A DNA stretch of 64,000 nucleotides from Coleophoma eucalyptorum (Eukaryota > Ascomycota > Leotiomycetes > Helotiales > Dermateaceae). Below are positions 60,190 to 64,000 of this stretch, one piece after another. The translations under genes were made by a program, and so were the position numbers. A model generated the notes under the pieces. The model did no database searches. It saw nothing but the letters and a program-made list of their open reading frames with translations, and was not told the origin of the DNA. The stretch lies in contig JALRME010000001.1 in assembly GCA_026120035.1 (NCBI GenBank), positions 2,245,909 through 2,309,908 on the forward strand, read 5' to 3'. The stretch's first letter is position 1; every line of letters begins with the position of its first letter.

Positions 60190-61855
60190 TTAAAAGATGG
60201 TTCCATCGCTGAGGATCTGGATTGGTGGTTCCTGATCACAGTGTCAGTTTGTTCATGATCAATTTTAAAGTGTTTGAGATCATGCTTACCTTCGTATTCG
60301 GTCTTGATACTTCTGAGATCTCCCTTCCTCCCTTCCAACTTCCTGCCTCAAGCATTTGTGGTAAACTCAGCTTCTCATTTCCATTAAGCCCCAATTTTGA
60401 GTTGACTTCATCAAGAAGCAGATCCAGGAACCCAACCGTAACAGCACGCCACTCAACTATAACATCATCGTCAGGTGTAAACATCGGGACCACTTCCAGA
60501 GCATCTTTCCCACACTTTTGTGCATTCTCGTGAAATGCCACCAACCCACGCTTCGTCTCATCTTCCTTGAGGGTCAACACCCCAGTATCGATGAAGAGAC
60601 CACCATTTCGATATTCTGGAAGTCCAGTCATTAATTCCGCACCTGCGAAGTGGATGTTCATGAGTTTAGTCATAGGCTGCATCAGAGAATAGCAGAGCCA
60701 CTGGGTAAGCTTGTGAAATGGTACAATGTTCTCCCAGGGTGCGCTGGCCAGAGGGCTCAGGATTGATAAAGGCCATGCATCTCCAAGGGAAACCCCATCC
60801 ATGGTGGTGCGAGATGCTGGCCACACTGGCGCAAGGCCATCAACCAGTACTGTCCACAATGTAGGAAGTGGAACAATAGGGACTGAAGATGCGTGTGTAG
60901 ATGGGTGGGAGATGAGGTAGTCTATCTAGTGTTAGCGTTGACTCATGCTTCATCGTAGGATGAGTTCCTAAAGTACCAAGCATATTTCCAGGTCGACCAT
61001 CTGCTCCAAAGAAAGTGACGTTGTCCAGGGCTTCTGCTAGCCTGACCAGAAGACCCGTTCGTCCCTCTAGCCCAGCAATTGGATTGCTCTCTGAAACTTG
61101 TAGGCCTCTTGCCATGATGTCCACTGTCAGCGTCCTCAGAGCCTCGGCATCTACCTGGCAAGGTTGATTCTGATTGCTACTGAAAGTTCCAGCCTTGAAC
61201 ATTTCCAAGCTTGCGACTGCTAATCCCTCGCTTCTTCTGTATATCCGGCCACTCTCTTTACTCTTGTATGACCAAGCTGTGCCAGCACCCGCATCGAGAA
61301 GGACCGATACCAGGAAGAGATCAAGGAGGCGGCGGCATCGTTCAGAGGAGTCGACCGAAGGCCAACTTGTAATAAGATTCATAACACGATCGCGTCCACC
61401 AACATTGAAATGTTGCCAACGTCCATGTGGCGGAATTTGTGAAAAGTCTGGTGCAAAGTCGCGCTGTCTTGGGTCAGCAGTGTCAATAGAGGGAACTTTC
61501 AACGGCTAACCTTGATAATTGAGCATACGAAGTTAGTCGTATCCTGAAATTTGCTCATGTCAACATCGAAATGTTGCAATTCATTTCGCTTGGCTTTTGC
61601 CAGAACTATACTACATCGTTCGCGGACAGAGTAGATGCTGCGTAAATAGCCTGTGGGATCGAGATTTGGATCTGGAGCCTTGGGAAGGGGAATCTTAGGG
61701 ATGGTGGGGGAGAGTGACATTTTGCCATATCCGGGAGTTGTTGGTGACTTGATCGAGGACTGAGATGAAGCGTAGGATTGAGCTTCAGTGATGGAAGGGT
61801 CTTTCCGTGACGAAGGAGTCGTGCTGATCCTCTCTTTACGAGTGAAGATACCCAT
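60190..61855 (-). CDS. URC4: URC4/Urg3-type uracil catabolism protein (DUF1688)
   Basis: A DUF1688 protein. In yeasts URC4 is required for the URC pathway of uracil breakdown, probably acting near ring degradation of a uracil nucleotide derivative, though its reaction is not settled. Four exons, 61511-61855, 60977-61463, 60290-60921 and 60190-60231, give 501 aa. Seen: YLRSIYSVRERCSIVLAKAK, HFDVDMSKFQDTTNFVCSII, IPPHGRWQHFNVGGRDRV, DLFLVSVLLDAGAGTAWSY and FRTGG-equivalent EYRNGGLFIDTGVLTLK. A terminal mini-exon restores the family-typical ending RPNTKEPPIQILSDGTIF. The N-terminus has a Ser/Thr-rich extension of about 60 residues. None of the other URC genes is visible nearby. Confidence 0.94.
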
Positions 61856-62263
61856 CGTGGTTGATAATATGTACTGCGTCGTGAACTGTATGTATGTACC
61901 TTATGCACCAGCCGTTATCGTGGGTCGGTGGATCGATAAGCTTTGGGCAGTAATGACTTGAAGGCGATCGGCGCAGTCCTCGACTTCCTTGGCAAGCGTC
62001 GGGCTCAGAAATAAATAATGTAATAGCTGAGATAGATGTGTAGGTAAGATAGATGTGTTTGCCAATTTCAAAGCTCCTCCTGGTGTAAGGAGAGAAGAGA
62101 GATTATTTGTCTCACAGGAGCTCGGCGGAAATATGGTTCTGCACGGCGATGGACGATGAGCTGCCCTCTTGGGCTGGGATCGAGTGTAACGTTTTACGGC
62201 GTAGTGTAGGCAGGTACTTGCTTCCCTCAAGACTTGTCGCCCTTATTCCTCCGATTTCTTCTT

Positions 62264-62284
62264 TGGCTGGCTGGCTGGCTGGCT
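62264..62284 (+). repeat. GGCT tetranucleotide microsatellite
   Basis: About five consecutive TGGC/GGCT units about 410 bp upstream of URC4. Confidence 0.75.
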
Positions 62285-62890
62285 GTGCTTTTTCCTCACC
62301 TTAAACTCTGCTCGTGTCCTGGACTGGACCTTGTTTGGACCTGGACACACTTGGGACCTTGTCTGACCTACCCGCACCCACTGCACATCCACGTCGAAAT
62401 CACCCTTTCAACCGCCCCCGATAGGTCCCTGTCAGCGAGGGATTCAGGGGTACAGCACGGAGACTGGAGCTCGACAGGGAAGGCCGCACAGGCACCGTGA
62501 GTGTAAATTCTGTCGGAAGCTCGAAAGGCGGGGCGGAAAGAGCTGGACAGGCTCCACGATTCGTGGGATGTCAAATCACACTGTGAGGGATGTTGCTGTT
62601 GGTGACGCAAATTCTGGTAACGTGCTGCACGTCAACCCAGTCTGTCACGTCGTGATGGGATTCCCAGAAATTAAAATTCGGGAGCGTTAGCTGCTTGGAT
62701 ACAGAACTGCGTTGGAAGTTCGGAGGAAGAACCCAGTCTGATATATTATGGAGATTCTTGGGAATCGGCCGAATGCAGGTACGGCAGGCGCACCAGGGCT
62801 GCCGTAATACAGGTAACTGGATGCAGTAAAGCCGACTGAAACAAACGAGCGCTTGAGGTTTGGTCAGTTGTTACTCATATCTAGAGGATT

Positions 62891-62980
62891 CGCAGGCTCG
62901 CAGACTAACAGACTAGCAGGCTAGCCGACTAGCAGATTAGTAGATTAGTAGATTAGCACTAGCAGGCTAGCAGACTAGCC
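62891..62980 (+). repeat. Octanucleotide minisatellite, unit about AGCAGRYT, 11 copies
   Basis: The sequence reads as consecutive 8-bp units CAGGCTCG, CAGACTAA, CAGACTAG, CAGGCTAG, CCGACTAG, CAGATTAG, TAGATTAG, TAGATTAG, then a short unit CACTAG and again CAGGCTAG, CAGACTAG. The differences are mainly A/G and C/T transitions. Confidence 0.85.
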
Positions 62981-64000
62981 GTGCTAACTACGGGGCTAGA
63001 GATTGCAGCATTACCACTGTTCGGTATAGAGTATATTGCGATGGACCGTTGTCTTGGGAGGGTTTGGCTCCGCGGTTATGCTGCTCATAGCGCAGGTATG
63101 CCATGTGATTGGGGATGGCAGGACATGGAAAATCGAGAGCAAATGTGCATGCGGATACGCATATGGATGCAACGGTACTGGGCCAAGAAGAGCAGCCAGC
63201 ACGACGAGAACAATCAACAACTGACAACGTGGTCCGGGGCCGTTGACCGGCTTATTTGGAGCTGCTACCGGACGGAGATGAGAAAATCAGGACTCTTGGG
63301 ATCCAAGGTGAGTGTCACTACTGCATTGGAAACAACGAGCAAGCGAGGAGCAGGGTCGTCGAACAGGACTTTGATTACATCGCTGCATTGACGTACGCCG
63401 GGGAGAAATCCCTTGGCCTCGGGTTCCACGGGTATATAAGGTCGACTGTATCGTGCCCTCTCAGTAGTATGGTTATGGAGAGCATGGTATGCAATAGCAT
63501 GGCATGGCACAGTACAGTGCTGTCAATGTTGGATCGCTGCGTGGGCTTTCCTCCAGTAACCGGATTCGGGCTAATCTAGATCCAACGCCACGCCGCCCTC
63601 CAGCAAGACATGGCAATATTTGATAGTGTCAGTTCGTTCTCATCAGCGGCGTGGCAGCCACGGCCGTTGATTGCCGCCGTCTCGCTGTACGCTTCTCACA
63701 TAAGTTGCCCACATGCCCATCAACCACCAGAGGGTGGGATAGAGTACTGTAGCGAGCACAATTTTTTCCCACAGAGCCGGCCCGCGGGAGATCCTCGACT
63801 AAGGGACTTGACTTACTAAGTAAGCCCGTGATCGTGGGATTTGCCCATTGCAGCCGTCGCTTGGCTCGAGCTTGTGGGGACAGTGTTACAGCAGCTCCGT
63901 TCTAGAATTGTGAGCTGATTTGTACCTCAGACTTCGGATGGCAGCTGCTGCACCATGACTGGAGCGAGATGAAAAAATAATATGCATTAGGTAAAATGAA

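Larger units (their letters stand above)
61856..64000. other. Gene-free right end of the window
   Basis: About 2.1 kb upstream of URC4 with no recognisable gene on either strand. It holds a GGCT microsatellite (about 62264-62284) and an octanucleotide minisatellite (62891-62980). A gene lying further right could have its leader here. Confidence 0.5.

Noticed and set aside
62891..62980. A CRISPR-like array
   Set aside because: Units are 8 bp with no spacers, and the host is a eukaryote; it is a simple minisatellite.

Overview
The window is a piece of a filamentous ascomycete chromosome. Genes carry short GT-AG introns (about 46-90 bp), many with recognisable CTAAC-type branch sites, and their products are fungal families: siderophore enzymes, a Zn2Cys6 regulator, an eqolisin peptidase, DUF1996 and URC4. 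The gene style resembles Leotiomycetes (Botrytis/Sclerotinia type), but that is an impression and not a search result. I reconstructed 20 intact protein-coding genes by joining exons until the reading frame closed, plus one broken transporter. I saw no rRNA, tRNA, CRISPR array or intact transposon.

Left part (0-10.6 kb): an extracellular siderophore (fusarinine-type) module. It has sidA (ornithine N5-hydroxylase, minus), a sidF-like acyltransferase (plus), a sidI-like acyl-CoA ligase (minus) with a canonical PTS2 peroxisomal signal, and a divergently placed AMID/FSP1-like FAD oxidoreductase (plus). The two divergent promoters carry three and two exact copies of ATCTGATAA, the site of the iron-sensing GATA repressor SreA. 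This predicts iron-repressed expression and makes the oxidoreductase a candidate new member of the regulon. The NRPS (SidD) and the hydratase (SidH) are not in the window.

10.6-23.4 kb: an AT-rich gene-poor stretch with decayed repeats, then a secreted glutamic peptidase, a frameshifted MFS pseudogene, a Zn2Cys6 transcription factor and an intact MFS transporter. A perfect CGG-N3-CCG palindrome lies upstream of the intact transporter. A dienelactone hydrolase and a small catalase-like haem protein follow, facing each other.

23.4-45.4 kb: a seven-helix receptor; a divergent pair of RNA-processing genes (FAL1/eIF4A3 and the SF3a60/Prp9 subunit) sharing a 275-bp promoter; an unrecognised secreted histidine-rich protein; a TPR-like/SET/MYND protein; a ferroportin-family transporter; and Gtr1/RagA, a GTPase of TORC1 nutrient signalling.

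45.4-64 kb: a 4.7-kb stretch without recognisable genes ahead of a secreted DUF1996 protein, then OXA1 and MIM1 (insertases of the inner and outer mitochondrial membrane) within 0.5 kb of each other, a p47/Shp1-type UBX cofactor of Cdc48, a small cysteine-rich possibly GPI-anchored protein, URC4 (uracil catabolism), and a gene-free right end with an octanucleotide minisatellite.

The strongest systems-level signal is iron: siderophore genes with clustered SreA sites, an oxidoreductase sharing one of those promoters, and a ferroportin-like protein about 32 kb away.
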